DNA of 64,000 nucleotides. It comes from Paraburkholderia youngii. GTDB lineage: Bacteria; Pseudomonadota; Gammaproteobacteria; Burkholderiales; Burkholderiaceae. The stretch covers positions 4,395,165 through 4,459,164 of the forward strand of contig NZ_JAALDK010000001.1 in assembly GCF_013366925.1 (NCBI RefSeq), given 5' to 3'. Position numbers and translations under genes: made by a program. The notes under the pieces were generated by a model, which was given only the letters and a program-made list of their open reading frames with translations, was not told the origin of the DNA and ran no database searches. This document shows, piece after piece, positions 27,637 through 38,707 of the stretch; within the stretch, counting starts at the first letter, position 1; every line of letters starts with the position of its first letter.

Positions 27637-29766
27637 ATGACAACACCGAAGAAGATCCCGGCGGCCATGCACAACCCTTGGTGGCTCACTATCGCGGCGA
27701 GCCTGATGGCGTCCGCGATCGTGCTGGCCGGCTGCGGCGGCGGCAACGACGACGGACTGCATCCACCGCCGCCGAACAACGTGCTGCCAGGCTTCATCAA
27801 AAGCGCGGTGACGACGAAATCTTATGACGGCAACAGCGACGATCTGCTGACCGCGGGCCTCGGCAAGACCGGCCTCGCCTCGGCGACCGCGCCGGCCATC
27901 GCGAATACCGCGCAACCAACGGCCGCCGAACTGCGGCGTCTCGCGATCTGGTCGAACTACCGGGCGCTTGTCGACATGACGGCGAACGGCGGCTATGGAC
28001 GCTTCTGGGGCCCCAACGTCGACCTCAACGGCAACGACACGCTGGGCGAAGGCAAGATCGCGGGCAAGGAATACCTCGCCTATGCCGATGACGGCAGCGG
28101 CGCGCAGAACGTGAGCCTGCTCGTGCAGATTCCCACCAGCTTCAATCCGGACCAACCGTGCATCGTCACCGCGACGTCGTCCGGTTCGCGCGGTGTGTAC
28201 GGCGCGATTTCGGCGGCCGGCGAGTGGGGCTTGAAGCGCGGCTGCGCCGTGGCCTACACCGACAAGGGCAGCGGCAACGGCGCGCATGAGCTGTCGACGA
28301 ATCGCGTGACGTTGATCGACGGCACGTTGCAGGATGCGAGCACAGCGGGCAAGGCAAGCCTCTTCACCGCGAAACTCGGCGGCACCACGCTGGCAACGTT
28401 CAACGCGCAATTCCCGAACCGCTATGCGTTCAAGCACGCGCACTCGCAACAGAACCCCGAGCAGGACTGGGGCAAGAACACGTTGCAGGCGATCCAGTTC
28501 GCATATTGGGCGCTCAACGATTCGTTCGGCGTATTGAATGGCACGACGCGCACGGTGCGCTATGCGAGCGGCAGCATCACGACGATCGCCGCGTCGGTCA
28601 GCAACGGCGGCGGCGCTTCGCTCGCGGCGGCCGAGCAGGACACGTCGGGCCTCATCACGGCAGTGGTGGTGGGCGAACCGCAGATCAACATGCGGCTTAC
28701 GCCGCAGGTGTCGGTCGCGCAGGGCGGCGTGCCGGTCGGCGCGTTCGGCAAACCGCTCGCCGATTACATGACGCTCGCGAACCTGCTGCAGCCGTGCGCC
28801 GCGCTCGCTCCGGCCGCGGCCGGCGCGCCGTATCTGACCGCGCTGCCGAGCGCGACCACCACCGCGCTGCGCACCGCGCGTTGCGCGTCGCTCGCGGCAG
28901 CCGGTGTGATCGCGGGAGCGGATACGGTGACGCAGGCCACCAATGCGCTCGCGCTGCTGCATCAGAACGGCTATCAGACGGACTCGGACCTGCTGCAAGC
29001 GCCGATGTGGGACTCGCAGGCAGTGCCGGCCGTCGCCGTGACCTATGCGAATGCATATGCGCGTGCAAGCGTCGCCGACAACCTGTGCGACTTCAGCTTC
29101 GGCACCACCAGCGCGACGGGCGCAGCCGGCGTGACGCCGGCGGTCTCGCCGATGCTGACGGTGTTCGGCAACGGCAACGGCGTGCCGCCGACCAATGGCA
29201 TCAACCTCGTCTACAACGCGGGCACCTCGGGCGCGGTCGATCATCGGCTCGCGACCGCCGATGCGAGCTACGCGGGCGCCGCATGCCTGCGCGCGCGGTG
29301 GACGAGCGGTTCGTTGAATGCTAGCGTCGATGCAATCCGCGTGAATGCGAACCTGCATGGCAAGCCGACCATCATCGTGCAAGGACGCGCGGATGCGCTG
29401 GTGCCGATCAACCACGCGTCGCGGCCGTATCTCGGCTTGAACCAGGTGGCCGAGGGCGGTGCGAGCAAGCTGGCGCTTTACGAAGTCACGAACGGTCAGC
29501 ACTTTGACGCGTTCCTCGGCGTCGCCGGTTTCGACACGCGTTTCGTGCCGTTGCACTACTACAATCTTCAGGCGCTCAACCTGATGTGGGCGCATCTGAA
29601 GAACGGCACGCCGCTGCCGCCGTCGCAAGTGATCCACACGATACCTCGCGGCGGCACGCCGGGAGCCGCACCGGCGCTGACCACGGCCAACCTGCCGGCG
29701 ATCGCGGCGAGCCCGGGTGCTAATGCGATTTCCGCCACGAACGGCGCCGTGAACGTGCCGAATTGA
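27637..29766 (+). CDS. D-(-)-3-hydroxybutyrate oligomer hydrolase (lipoprotein)
   Basis: 709 residues from the ATG at 27637, which has GGAGA 9 bases upstream; an in-frame ATG at 27619 is less well placed. The signal peptide ends in a lipobox (IVLAGC). The family-specific hydrolase follows, with the active Ser in ASVSNGGGASL (about residue 322), and conserved phrases TSSGSRGVYGAI, GKPTIIVQGRADALVPINHASRPY and NGQHFDAF (His charge-relay candidate near 630). It hydrolyses short oligomers of poly-3-hydroxybutyrate breakdown at the cell surface or periplasm. No depolymerase gene is adjacent. Confidence 0.85.
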   Translation: MTTPKKIPAAMHNPWWLTIAASLMASAIVLAGCGGGNDDGLHPPPPNNVLPGFIKSAVTTKSYDGNSDDLLTAGLGKTGLASATAPAIANTAQPTAAELRRLAIWSNYRALVDMTANGGYGRFWGPNVDLNGNDTLGEGKIAGKEYLAYADDGSGAQNVSLLVQIPTSFNPDQPCIVTATSSGSRGVYGAISAAGEWGLKRGCAVAYTDKGSGNGAHELSTNRVTLIDGTLQDASTAGKASLFTAKLGGTTLATFNAQFPNRYAFKHAHSQQNPEQDWGKNTLQAIQFAYWALNDSFGVLNGTTRTVRYASGSITTIAASVSNGGGASLAAAEQDTSGLITAVVVGEPQINMRLTPQVSVAQGGVPVGAFGKPLADYMTLANLLQPCAALAPAAAGAPYLTALPSATTTALRTARCASLAAAGVIAGADTVTQATNALALLHQNGYQTDSDLLQAPMWDSQAVPAVAVTYANAYARASVADNLCDFSFGTTSATGAAGVTPAVSPMLTVFGNGNGVPPTNGINLVYNAGTSGAVDHRLATADASYAGAACLRARWTSGSLNASVDAIRVNANLHGKPTIIVQGRADALVPINHASRPYLGLNQVAEGGASKLALYEVTNGQHFDAFLGVAGFDTRFVPLHYYNLQALNLMWAHLKNGTPLPPSQVIHTIPRGGTPGAAPALTTANLPAIAASPGANAISATNGAVNVPN

Positions 29767-29786
29767 GCGGCGCGTGCCGAAGCAAT

Positions 29787-29818
29787 ACGCGCACACAGGC
29801 GCCCGCCTGTGTGCGCGT
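29787..29818 (+). terminator. Hairpin terminator after 3HB-oligomer hydrolase
   Basis: CGCGCACACAGGCG pairs with CGCCTGTGTGCGCG over a 2-base gap, and the outer CAA/TTG may extend it. It sits between two convergent genes, so it could serve both, although no long U-tract follows. Confidence 0.6.
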
Positions 29819-29844
29819 TGCTGTGAGATGACCTACTTCTGCGC

Positions 29845-30735
29845 TCAAGAACACATCCCCTCGCGCTCGAGCCACGAACGGAACTGCACGACCAGTTCGT
29901 CGCCAGACTTCTCATCCGCAATGTAAGTGCAGTAACTGCGAGACCGCAGACGCGGACCGTCGAACGGCGCGACGAGCCGGCCAGCGGCGAGATCGTCGGA
30001 GACCAGCGCGGTCGGTCCCATCGCGATGCCGATTCCGTCGATGGCGGCCTGCAAGGTCAGATAGAAGTGATCGAAGGTCAAGGTGGCGGCCGGCCTCAGC
30101 GCGGCAAGCTGCGTGCTCGCCAGCCAGTCGGGCCAAAGCCGCGGAAGACTCGAGGTGTGCAGCAACGTGTGTTGCCGCAAGTCGTCTGGCGATCGAAGCG
30201 GCACCCGCTGCAAGAGCGCCGGACTGCAGACCGGAAGCCTCTCCTCGGACAGGAATGGCCGCATCGAATAGCCGTAGAACGTGTCCGGGCCGCCCCGGAT
30301 GACGATGTCGTAACTCTCTTTCAAACTCTCCAGCGGTCCGTTCGACGTCTCCACCTTGACCTCCACGTCGGGATGCTCGGCGCGGAATGTCGCCAGTCTC
30401 GGCACCAGCCAGCGCAACGTGAATGTCGCGGGCGCGTTGACGGATAGCGTCCGCGACAGCGTTTCGGGCACACCGTATCGCGCGGTTGCCTGCGACAGCT
30501 GTTCGAACAGTGGGCCGATTTCCTCCAGATAGGCCTTCGCCGCCGCCGTCAGTGTCACGCGCCGGTGGTGCCGTTCGAACAACGAGGCGCCGAGCCATTC
30601 CTCGAGCAGACGCACCTGCTGGCTCACCGCGCCGTGAGTCACGTGCAGCTCCGCGGCGGCTTCCTTGAAGCTGCCGAGCCGGCCCGCAGCCTCGAAGGCC
30701 CGTAACGCATTGAGCGGAGGCAATACCCGTTTCAT
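29845..30735 (-). CDS. LysR-family regulator, GcvA-like
   Basis: 296 residues from the ATG at 30735; a longer in-frame start at 30828 would add a Pro/Asn-rich stretch lacking a fold signal. The helix-turn-helix is GSFKEAAAELHVTHGAVSQQVRLLEEWLG (about 20-49), and the GcvA-like effector domain includes VNAPATFTLRWLVPRL. It is divergent from the EamA transporter gene at 30857, so regulation of that gene is likely. Confidence 0.8.
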   Translation of the reverse strand: MKRVLPPLNALRAFEAAGRLGSFKEAAAELHVTHGAVSQQVRLLEEWLGASLFERHHRRVTLTAAAKAYLEEIGPLFEQLSQATARYGVPETLSRTLSVNAPATFTLRWLVPRLATFRAEHPDVEVKVETSNGPLESLKESYDIVIRGGPDTFYGYSMRPFLSEERLPVCSPALLQRVPLRSPDDLRQHTLLHTSSLPRLWPDWLASTQLAALRPAATLTFDHFYLTLQAAIDGIGIAMGPTALVSDDLAAGRLVAPFDGPRLRSRSYCTYIADEKSGDELVVQFRSWLEREGMCS

Positions 30736-30856
30736 TTGCAAGAGTTTTTCTAACGCAGGCGGCCAATTTATCTGGTTTGAGGGGCCACGACAAGATAGAT
30801 ATCCTTCCTCTTGTACCGCTAATGCCATTCCCGCTCACTCTCGGCCCCAAAACCCC

Positions 30857-31699
30857 ATGCTTAGTTATACCGGTGGCATCGTGCTTTTTGCCGCGATGCT
30901 TCACGCGAGCTGGAACGCGATGCTGCACGGCAACCGCGACCGGTTCCTGTCGATGACCTGGATGAGCATCGCCATCGCGGCTGTCGCCACGCTCGTCGTC
31001 CTGGTCAATCCCTTGCCAGCCAGCGCCTGCTGGCCCTACCTCGTTGCATCGGGGCTCGTGCATATCTTCTACAACGTGAGCCTCGTGCGGTCGTATCGAC
31101 GCAGCGACCTGGCGCTCGCGTATCCGATCGCGCGTGGCTCGTCGCCGCTGCTCGTCACGCTCGGCGCGGCGCTGTTCGCGCGTGAAGCGATCGGCCCGTT
31201 GCACGCGCTCGGGATCGCGATGGTCTCGGGCGGCATCATCGCGATCGCGTTGCAGGGGCGGCACGTGTCGCGCGCGGGTGTGCTGAGCGCGCTGACGACT
31301 GGTGCGACGATTGCGCTCTATACCGTGATCGACGGCATCGGCGTGAGACTGTCCGACGGTCAGCCGCTGACCTACACCGCGTGGATGTTCCTGTTCTACT
31401 GGCTGATGCCGCTGCTGTTCGTCGCAATGCGCGGCCTCGCGCCGCTATGCACACCGGTACGTGCCGAGCCGCTGTCGGTGGGCTCGTCGCTCGTCGGCGG
31501 TTTGGTGTCGATCGCGGCGTATGGCATCGTGATCTGGGCGCTGCAGTCGGGCGCGATGGGTGCGGTGTCGGCGTTGCGCGAAACCAGCGTGGTGTTCGCG
31601 GTGCGGATCGGGCGGGTGTTTCTTGGGGAAGCGGTCAATGGCGGGCGCTGGCTCGCCTGCCTGGTCGTTGCGGCTGGAGCGGCATGTCTGGGGCTTTGA
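30857..31699 (+). CDS. EamA/DMT-family transporter
   Basis: 280 residues with about ten hydrophobic segments, as in the ten-helix DMT family: for example GGIVLFAAMLHASWNAML (helix 1) and YPIARGSSPLLVTLGAALFA (helix 4, with the conserved Pro-Ile-Ala). The second half repeats the first (YTAWMFLFYWLMPLLF, VGGLVSIAAYGIVIWAL). A role in efflux of amino acids or other metabolites is typical of the family. It is divergent from a GcvA-like LysR gene. Confidence 0.8.
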   Translation: MLSYTGGIVLFAAMLHASWNAMLHGNRDRFLSMTWMSIAIAAVATLVVLVNPLPASACWPYLVASGLVHIFYNVSLVRSYRRSDLALAYPIARGSSPLLVTLGAALFAREAIGPLHALGIAMVSGGIIAIALQGRHVSRAGVLSALTTGATIALYTVIDGIGVRLSDGQPLTYTAWMFLFYWLMPLLFVAMRGLAPLCTPVRAEPLSVGSSLVGGLVSIAAYGIVIWALQSGAMGAVSALRETSVVFAVRIGRVFLGEAVNGGRWLACLVVAAGAACLGL

Positions 31700-31842
31700 C
31701 GAGAGAGAGAGGATGCGGGTCGTTCATCGCCGGCTTGCCTTGATGTGACGGGTGGCAAGCAAGCCATGCGCGATTCGTCCTAAGGTTTCCTTCAGCTTTG
31801 ACTGATAGATAGCGGGTTCGACAATGGCAGAGAAAAACAACG

Positions 31843-32121
31843 ATGCCCCGTGGACCCCGATCCGGCCGACAGGCCGAAAAGAACCGTTACCGCTCGACCT
31901 ATCTGCTCGAATTGGCGCGCGGCAGCTCGCACATTTCGAGCACGCTGGGCGCCGACAGCCGGCAAGCGGCGATCGCCGAAGTGCTGTGCGAATTTGGCCT
32001 CCAATACGGCAAGGACAAGTTGCCGGTCTTTCGCGCTCTGCTCGCGGAAAGCCTCGAGGACCGTGACAATCCGGACGCGGCGCGAGCGGTGCTGAGCTTC
32101 GCGCAGCGCCAAACGCTCTAG
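31843..32121 (+). CDS. Small hypothetical protein, possibly frameshifted N-terminus
   Basis: 92 residues from the ATG at 31843. From KNRYRSTYLLELARGSSHISS onward the frame has codon use like its neighbours and predicted helices, ending in VLSFAQRQTL. An ATG at 31824 in another frame reads MAEKNND; removal of one C in the CCCC run at 31846-31849 would join it to the same protein. So the true start may be 31824 with one extra base in the sequence. Function not recognised. The stop codon overlaps that of the convergent Hsp70 gene. Confidence 0.45.
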   Translation: MPRGPRSGRQAEKNRYRSTYLLELARGSSHISSTLGADSRQAAIAEVLCEFGLQYGKDKLPVFRALLAESLEDRDNPDAARAVLSFAQRQTL

Positions 32122-34985
32122 CCGCCGATCAGCTTCAACCCCACCGGCAGCGATTCGCCGAACACGCGGCCTTCGTCGGCGTTATCGAGCGCGACGACTT
32201 CGCTGACCATCGTGATCCAGGCGCGCGGCGCGCTCGCCGCTTCGAGGCGTCGCACGACGCTCGCGCGCAGTTCGTCGGGCAGATCGCGCGAGCGATCACC
32301 GGTCATGCGGGCGATCTGCACCGCGGCGAACGCGGCCGGGTCGACCTTCTTCCAGTCGAGCGCGAGGATCGCGTCGAGCCATTGCGCGGCGACCTCGGGT
32401 GGCACGACGCTGTGCGCGCTGCCGTAGAACGGCTGGCGCGCGCCGATCCGTCCGACTGCCCACCAGCTTTGATGGTTTTCCGCGGGCTTTTTCAAGCGCG
32501 TGAGCACCGCCTCGCCGAGTTCGATCTTGCGTTCCGCCGGAATCCGTTCGAGCGATGCGGACAGGCGCAACATATCGGCGAAGCCGGTCTTCGCGACATC
32601 GAACGGCAGCTTGTGACGCGATTGCGCGGCCTTCTGCAGATAGTCCATCGCGTCGAGCACGCGCAACTGTTCGTCCTCGCCGAGACCGCCGGCCGCGCGG
32701 CGCCACAGCGTCCACCATTCGGACCACACCTGGCTGTCGGTCACGTATTGAATGCCGTCGTCGAACAGCGTCCACAGTTGCTCGACGCGCCATTCGTCGA
32801 GCGGATAGCCGAAGCCGGGCCGCACGCAATAGCCGGCCAGATTCAGCCACAGCCGCTCGTGATCGGCGGAGCGGCGCCGGCGCCGCGCGCGTTCCCACAG
32901 CGCGCCGAACAGCTCGCGCAGCAATGCGCTACCCCAGCCATCGCGCGGGCCGAGCAGATGTTCGAGCTGCGCGCGCAGGCGTTTGATTTCCTTCGGGTCG
33001 ACGTTATGCGCGCGGGCGCCGAAGCAACGGTCGATCAGTTCGATCGCGCGATCGAGCGCCGGGTGGCGTTGCGGCGCGCCATCGGCGGATAGGTCTACTT
33101 GCGCGTCGCCGTGGCGCAGCTGGAATTCGAGCAGCCAGCGTTGCGATGGATCGTCGAGCTCGATGCAATGGACGTCGAGCGTGCCGACCTCGGTCAGCGA
33201 CGTCGCGATGCGCACCGCGGTTTCGCGGGCGCGCTGGCCGTCGCGTGGCTGGACGATCGTCGCGATCGGCGGCAGGCGCACGAAGTCGCCGCCCGCGAGA
33301 TCGACCAGCTCGCCAGGCTGATATGCGGTGTCCGCGCTAGACGACACCAGGTGAAAGCGCACCGGATGTCCGAGCCGCAGTGCGAACGTGCGATCCTCGA
33401 TCAGAATCTCGTGAGCTTCCTCGGTGCCGCGCGGCAGCAGGCAGATGCCGCGTTGCGCGGGCGCTGCGTCCGGCTCGGCAACGTCTTTGCCGGCAGACGT
33501 TTCGTCGAGCACCAGAAAATAGCTGCGCGGCGAACCGCCGCCGATTTTCGGCGCGAAGCCGGCGCGCGCGAGCGTATAGGCGACCGCGCCGCGCGCGACC
33601 GCGACGTCGGGGTTGTCGTTGTGCAGCACATGGAGCGGCGCGCCGCGCCAGCCGCCGAGCGTGTCGGCGAGACGCCTCGATAGCGCGTCGGCGCGGAACA
33701 CGCCGCCGTTGAGCAGCAGCGTGTCGGGAACGGGCAGGGCGGCTGTGCCGGATGGGTCCGGCGTGCTGGAGTGCGCGCCGAGGGCCTTGCGCGACTGCGC
33801 GGCGAAGCGTTCGAGAAAGGCCGCTATATGCCGCGTGACCGCCGCATCGGTCGCGTACGGCAGGCCGAATTCGACGATCGCGCCGCGCGGGCGGCCCGGT
33901 CGTTGATCTGCGGCGACGCGCGGAAAGAATCCATCGACGATGATCTTCTCGACCTCGTCGCGCGTGACCTGGGTGGTGCGCGCACCGCCGATCAGCTTCG
34001 AGCCGGCGCCGAGCAGCGTGACCGGCGCCGCCTCGGGCGCCTGCGCGCCGAGCAACTGCTCCTTCGCGACGCGGCATCGCTCGACCAGCTGCGACAGGCT
34101 CGCCGCCGACAGCCGCTGCGGCGCCTGCCCAGCGCCACCGGCACCACCCAACAGCCGCGCCTCGACCAGATGCGCGAGCGCGAGGTCCATATTGTCGCCG
34201 CCGAGCATCAGGTGATTGCCGACACCGACCCGCGTCAGGCGCGGCTCGCCGTGGTCGGTCAGGCCGACTTCGATCAGCGTCAGATCGGTGGTGCCGCCGC
34301 CGACGTCGCAAATCAGCACGAGCCGGGTGTGCGCCAACTCGTCGGCAAGCGTGTCGCGATGCCGGAACAGCCAGTCATAGAACGCGGCCTGCGGCTCTTC
34401 GAGCAGCCGCAGCGACGGCAGCCCCGCAAGCCGCGCCGCTTCGACGGTCAACGCACGCGCGCCTTCGTCGAACGACGCGGGCACCGTCAGCACGACGTCC
34501 TGCTGTTCGAGCGGCGCCTTCGGAAAGTGCTGGTTCCACGCGGCCCGCACGTGCGCGAGGTAGCTCGCGCTCGCGTCGAGCGGAGAAATCTTGCGGACGT
34601 CGTCGGGCGCGCCCCACGGCAGGATCGGCGCGACGCGATCGACCGAAGCGTGCGACAGCCAGCTTTTCGCGCTCGCGACGAGCCGCCCTGGCACCTGCGC
34701 GCCGAGCAGCCGCGCGAGCCGGCCGACCACGACCGGCTGCCCGGCGGGTATGCCTTGGCCGGACGCCGCGCGCGCGGCGGACCACGGCAACTGCAGATCG
34801 GCCGCGCTCAGCTCGCCGTCGGCCGCCTGATAGCGCACCGACGGCAACAGCGGCCGCGCGGCGACCTCGCCGGGGCTCACCAGCTGCTCGATCTCGAACA
34901 CGCGGATCTGCTGCGATCCTGCTTCCGCGTACGCGAGCACCGTGTTGCTGGTGCCGAGATCGATGCCGACGCTGTACCGCTTCAT
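32118..34985 (-). CDS. Hsp70-family protein with C-terminal DUF3731
   Basis: 955 residues from the ATG at 34985; a GTG at 34994 overlapping the previous stop (GTGA) is the alternative. Residues 1-400 are an Hsp70-type nucleotide-binding domain: SVGIDLGTSNTVLAY (phosphate 1), VCDVGGGTTDLTLIEVG (phosphate 2) and LLNGGVFRADAL. A short beta region follows, then a long helical DUF3731 part (about 600-955) in place of the usual SBD lid. It is the last gene of an operon with another Hsp70 and DUF2760. No DnaJ or GrpE gene is near. The client is unknown. Confidence 0.85.
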   Translation of the reverse strand: MKRYSVGIDLGTSNTVLAYAEAGSQQIRVFEIEQLVSPGEVAARPLLPSVRYQAADGELSAADLQLPWSAARAASGQGIPAGQPVVVGRLARLLGAQVPGRLVASAKSWLSHASVDRVAPILPWGAPDDVRKISPLDASASYLAHVRAAWNQHFPKAPLEQQDVVLTVPASFDEGARALTVEAARLAGLPSLRLLEEPQAAFYDWLFRHRDTLADELAHTRLVLICDVGGGTTDLTLIEVGLTDHGEPRLTRVGVGNHLMLGGDNMDLALAHLVEARLLGGAGGAGQAPQRLSAASLSQLVERCRVAKEQLLGAQAPEAAPVTLLGAGSKLIGGARTTQVTRDEVEKIIVDGFFPRVAADQRPGRPRGAIVEFGLPYATDAAVTRHIAAFLERFAAQSRKALGAHSSTPDPSGTAALPVPDTLLLNGGVFRADALSRRLADTLGGWRGAPLHVLHNDNPDVAVARGAVAYTLARAGFAPKIGGGSPRSYFLVLDETSAGKDVAEPDAAPAQRGICLLPRGTEEAHEILIEDRTFALRLGHPVRFHLVSSSADTAYQPGELVDLAGGDFVRLPPIATIVQPRDGQRARETAVRIATSLTEVGTLDVHCIELDDPSQRWLLEFQLRHGDAQVDLSADGAPQRHPALDRAIELIDRCFGARAHNVDPKEIKRLRAQLEHLLGPRDGWGSALLRELFGALWERARRRRRSADHERLWLNLAGYCVRPGFGYPLDEWRVEQLWTLFDDGIQYVTDSQVWSEWWTLWRRAAGGLGEDEQLRVLDAMDYLQKAAQSRHKLPFDVAKTGFADMLRLSASLERIPAERKIELGEAVLTRLKKPAENHQSWWAVGRIGARQPFYGSAHSVVPPEVAAQWLDAILALDWKKVDPAAFAAVQIARMTGDRSRDLPDELRASVVRRLEAASAPRAWITMVSEVVALDNADEGRVFGESLPVGLKLIGG

Positions 34986-34990
34986 GTCAC

Positions 34991-36846
<1,856 letters not shown>

Positions 36847-36850
<4 letters not shown>

Positions 36851-37448
36851 AGCTCCACCTCCGCCGGCGCGATGACCTTCGCGTTATGGCCGTCCGCGAG
36901 CTTCGGCAGACGCACCTCGTCGACGCGCCAGCCGCGATGGCTGATGCTGCCGCTAAACGGCGCGCTGCCGACCACGTTGCCGGTCAGACGCACCGAACTC
37001 GCGTCGAAGCCGGCGGGCAGCGTCACTCGGCTGCCTTCGGCTTCGTCGCGCACCGGGCGGATCGTGAAGTGCTCGCGCAGCGTCGCGCGGCAGCCTTCGT
37101 GCACGAGGCGCGCGGCCGCGCCGATGTCGGCGTCGCTATAGGCCTTGATGTCTTCCTCGACGAAATCGATGAAGCGCGCGTCGCGTTGCAGCAGGCCGAG
37201 CAGTTGCAGCGCGGCGTCGGGGGTGGCCTCCTTCAGCACCGGGGCGGGTTGCGGCTTCGGTTGCGGGGCGGGTGCGGGTGCCGGGGTTGCCGCGGCGGCG
37301 GGGGCGGGCGCCGGGGCCGCGCCGAACTTTTCGCCGTTGCGCAGGCGCAGCACGTCGGCGGCGAACTCGCCATTGCCGAGAATGCGGAAAAAAACGTGCC
37401 CACGGCCAGCGAAATCCGGCCGAGGAAGGATGGGTTCGAATCGCTCAT
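36847..37448 (-). CDS. DUF2760 family protein, interrupted by a frameshift at T7
   Basis: The ATG at 37448 has AGGAG 6 bases upstream and encodes MSDSNPSFLGRISLAVGTFF. From the T7 run (37388-37394 on the plus strand), the family sequence RILGNGEFAADVLRLRNGEKF continues in a different frame, then an Ala/Pro linker (about 55-80) and the DUF2760 core (LQLLGLLQRDARFIDFVEEDI, DEVRLPKLADG). With one extra T the protein is 200 residues. As it stands the gene needs a -1 shift. The cause may be an indel in the assembly, mutation, or slippage. It begins the DUF2760-Hsp70-Hsp70 operon. Confidence 0.7.
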
Positions 37449-37885
37449 AAAGGCTCCTGATCTGCTCTGTTAGGGACGAGCGGTCCTCGCCGCGCCACGT
37501 GCGCCGGGCAGCGAAGCTGACGGGCCGGGCGCGGCTGTGATGTTGCGGGTCGGCGCGCGGCCGGGGGCGCGAGCCTTGGGCGATGATCATGCAACCGCCG
37601 GGCCGCCAGACTGTCCGGGACGCTTCGCGACCGGGTCGGCCGCGCGTGCGGCGCGCGCAAAACCCGTATTTTTGCCTTGCGGCGCGCCCGACGCGGGCAA
37701 AGCCGGCAATTCTAGCGGGCAATGGGGTGGGATTGGCGGGGAGTTGGGGGAAGGGGCGGTGTGCGCAGGTGCTTTGGGAGCGGGTTCCGGCTTGCTGCTG
37801 GCGCACCGGCGCGAGAGGCCGGCCGCTCGCCAGCCGCTCCCCGCGCAGTCTTGCCGCTTACGCGATGATGCGCATGTCGGCGACG
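37449..37885. other. Upstream region of the Hsp70 operon, with a G-rich tract
   Basis: No gene is supported in these 437 bases. The plus strand at 37724-37756 has five runs of three to five G with loops of 1-6 bases, fitting a G-quadruplex motif. The promoter of the operon on the minus strand should lie here, but I could not see a clear heat-shock or sigma-70 pair. Confidence 0.4.
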
Positions 37886-38527
37886 TTACGACTTGCTCGG
37901 CTCTTTCGGTACCCGCTTGCCCGATGGTGCCGGCGCGGGCGTGACCGGCCCGGCGACTTTCATGTCGGCGCTGTGCGGTTGTCTGTGTGCGGCCATCGAG
38001 CGTCCAGGCCTGACCGACCCGGCGGCGTGCATGTTGGCAACGCGCGGTTGCCCGTGCGCGGCTGTCACGCGCGCAGGCCTGAGCGGCCCGGTGGCGTGCC
38101 TGTGGGCGCGCGGCGACTGTCCGTGCGCGGCCAGCGCCGGCGCGGGACCGGCAGCGCGCGCGAGCGGCGCACGCGCATCACCCGGATACCCCGGCAGATG
38201 ACCGTCATGGCTTGCCATCACGCGACGCAGTTCCTCACGGCGATGGAAAACCTCCGCGCGACGATCGCCATGCGCGTAGAACTGGCGCTGCCGGACGCCG
38301 TCCCGGCCGACGACCCAGATATACGTATCGCCGCCGACGAATACCACGTCGCGGTCGACCACATTCGCGACGTACACATCGGTGGGCAACGGCTGATAGG
38401 CGGTCACGGTCACTTCGGTAGGGCGGTTCGGGGCGCTGACGAGCTGGCCTTGCCCACTGGTCACGCAGCCCGCGAGAAAGCTCGCGCACGCAGCCGACGC
38501 CAACAGCGCCTTGGTGATCTTTTTCAA
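37886..38527 (-). CDS. Putative lipoprotein with three 23-residue C-terminal repeats
   Basis: 213 residues. The signal peptide ends in a lipobox (SFLAGC, Cys21). The central part (about 35-110) has TVTAYQPLPTDVYVANVVDRDVVFVGGDTYIWVVG, a beta-rich segment. Residues 132-200 consist of three 23-residue units beginning AAHGQ/AAHRQ and ending in Pro/Arg. The tail is Pro/Lys-rich. Function not recognised. The repeats are in a low-complexity, probably disordered region that could be outside the membrane. Confidence 0.6.
   Translation of the reverse strand: MKKITKALLASAACASFLAGCVTSGQGQLVSAPNRPTEVTVTAYQPLPTDVYVANVVDRDVVFVGGDTYIWVVGRDGVRQRQFYAHGDRRAEVFHRREELRRVMASHDGHLPGYPGDARAPLARAAGPAPALAAHGQSPRAHRHATGPLRPARVTAAHGQPRVANMHAAGSVRPGRSMAAHRQPHSADMKVAGPVTPAPAPSGKRVPKEPSKS
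37928..38134 (-). repeat. Three tandem 69-bp degenerate repeats
   Basis: Three units of 69 bases encode 23-residue copies (AAHGQSP..., AAHGQPR..., AAHRQPH...). They are diverged, so not recent, and stay in frame inside the lipoprotein gene. Confidence 0.6.
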
Positions 38528-38707
38528 CTTCGTTCCCCGGTTTGTCTTGTTTATTTGTCGAGCGACGCCCTTTTAACGGCCAGGCGTTTTGCGTTCTTGA
38601 GATACGAATCGCCGATCGGGAAAATTAGTTGATGAATGCGCAGGCGAAAACCGCGCAGGCGAAAACGCATGCGCCAATGCGTGCGCAGCCGGGGCTCCGA
38701 TCCGCGC

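Noticed and set aside
27553..29796. A 747-residue minus frame opposite the 3HB-oligomer hydrolase
   Set aside because: Arg-rich, no motifs; the plus strand carries a lipobox and a family-specific active site.
37449..37806. N-terminal extension of the DUF2760 frame
   Set aside because: Arg/Pro-rich with no similarity, while a good ribosome site and the family start are at 37448.
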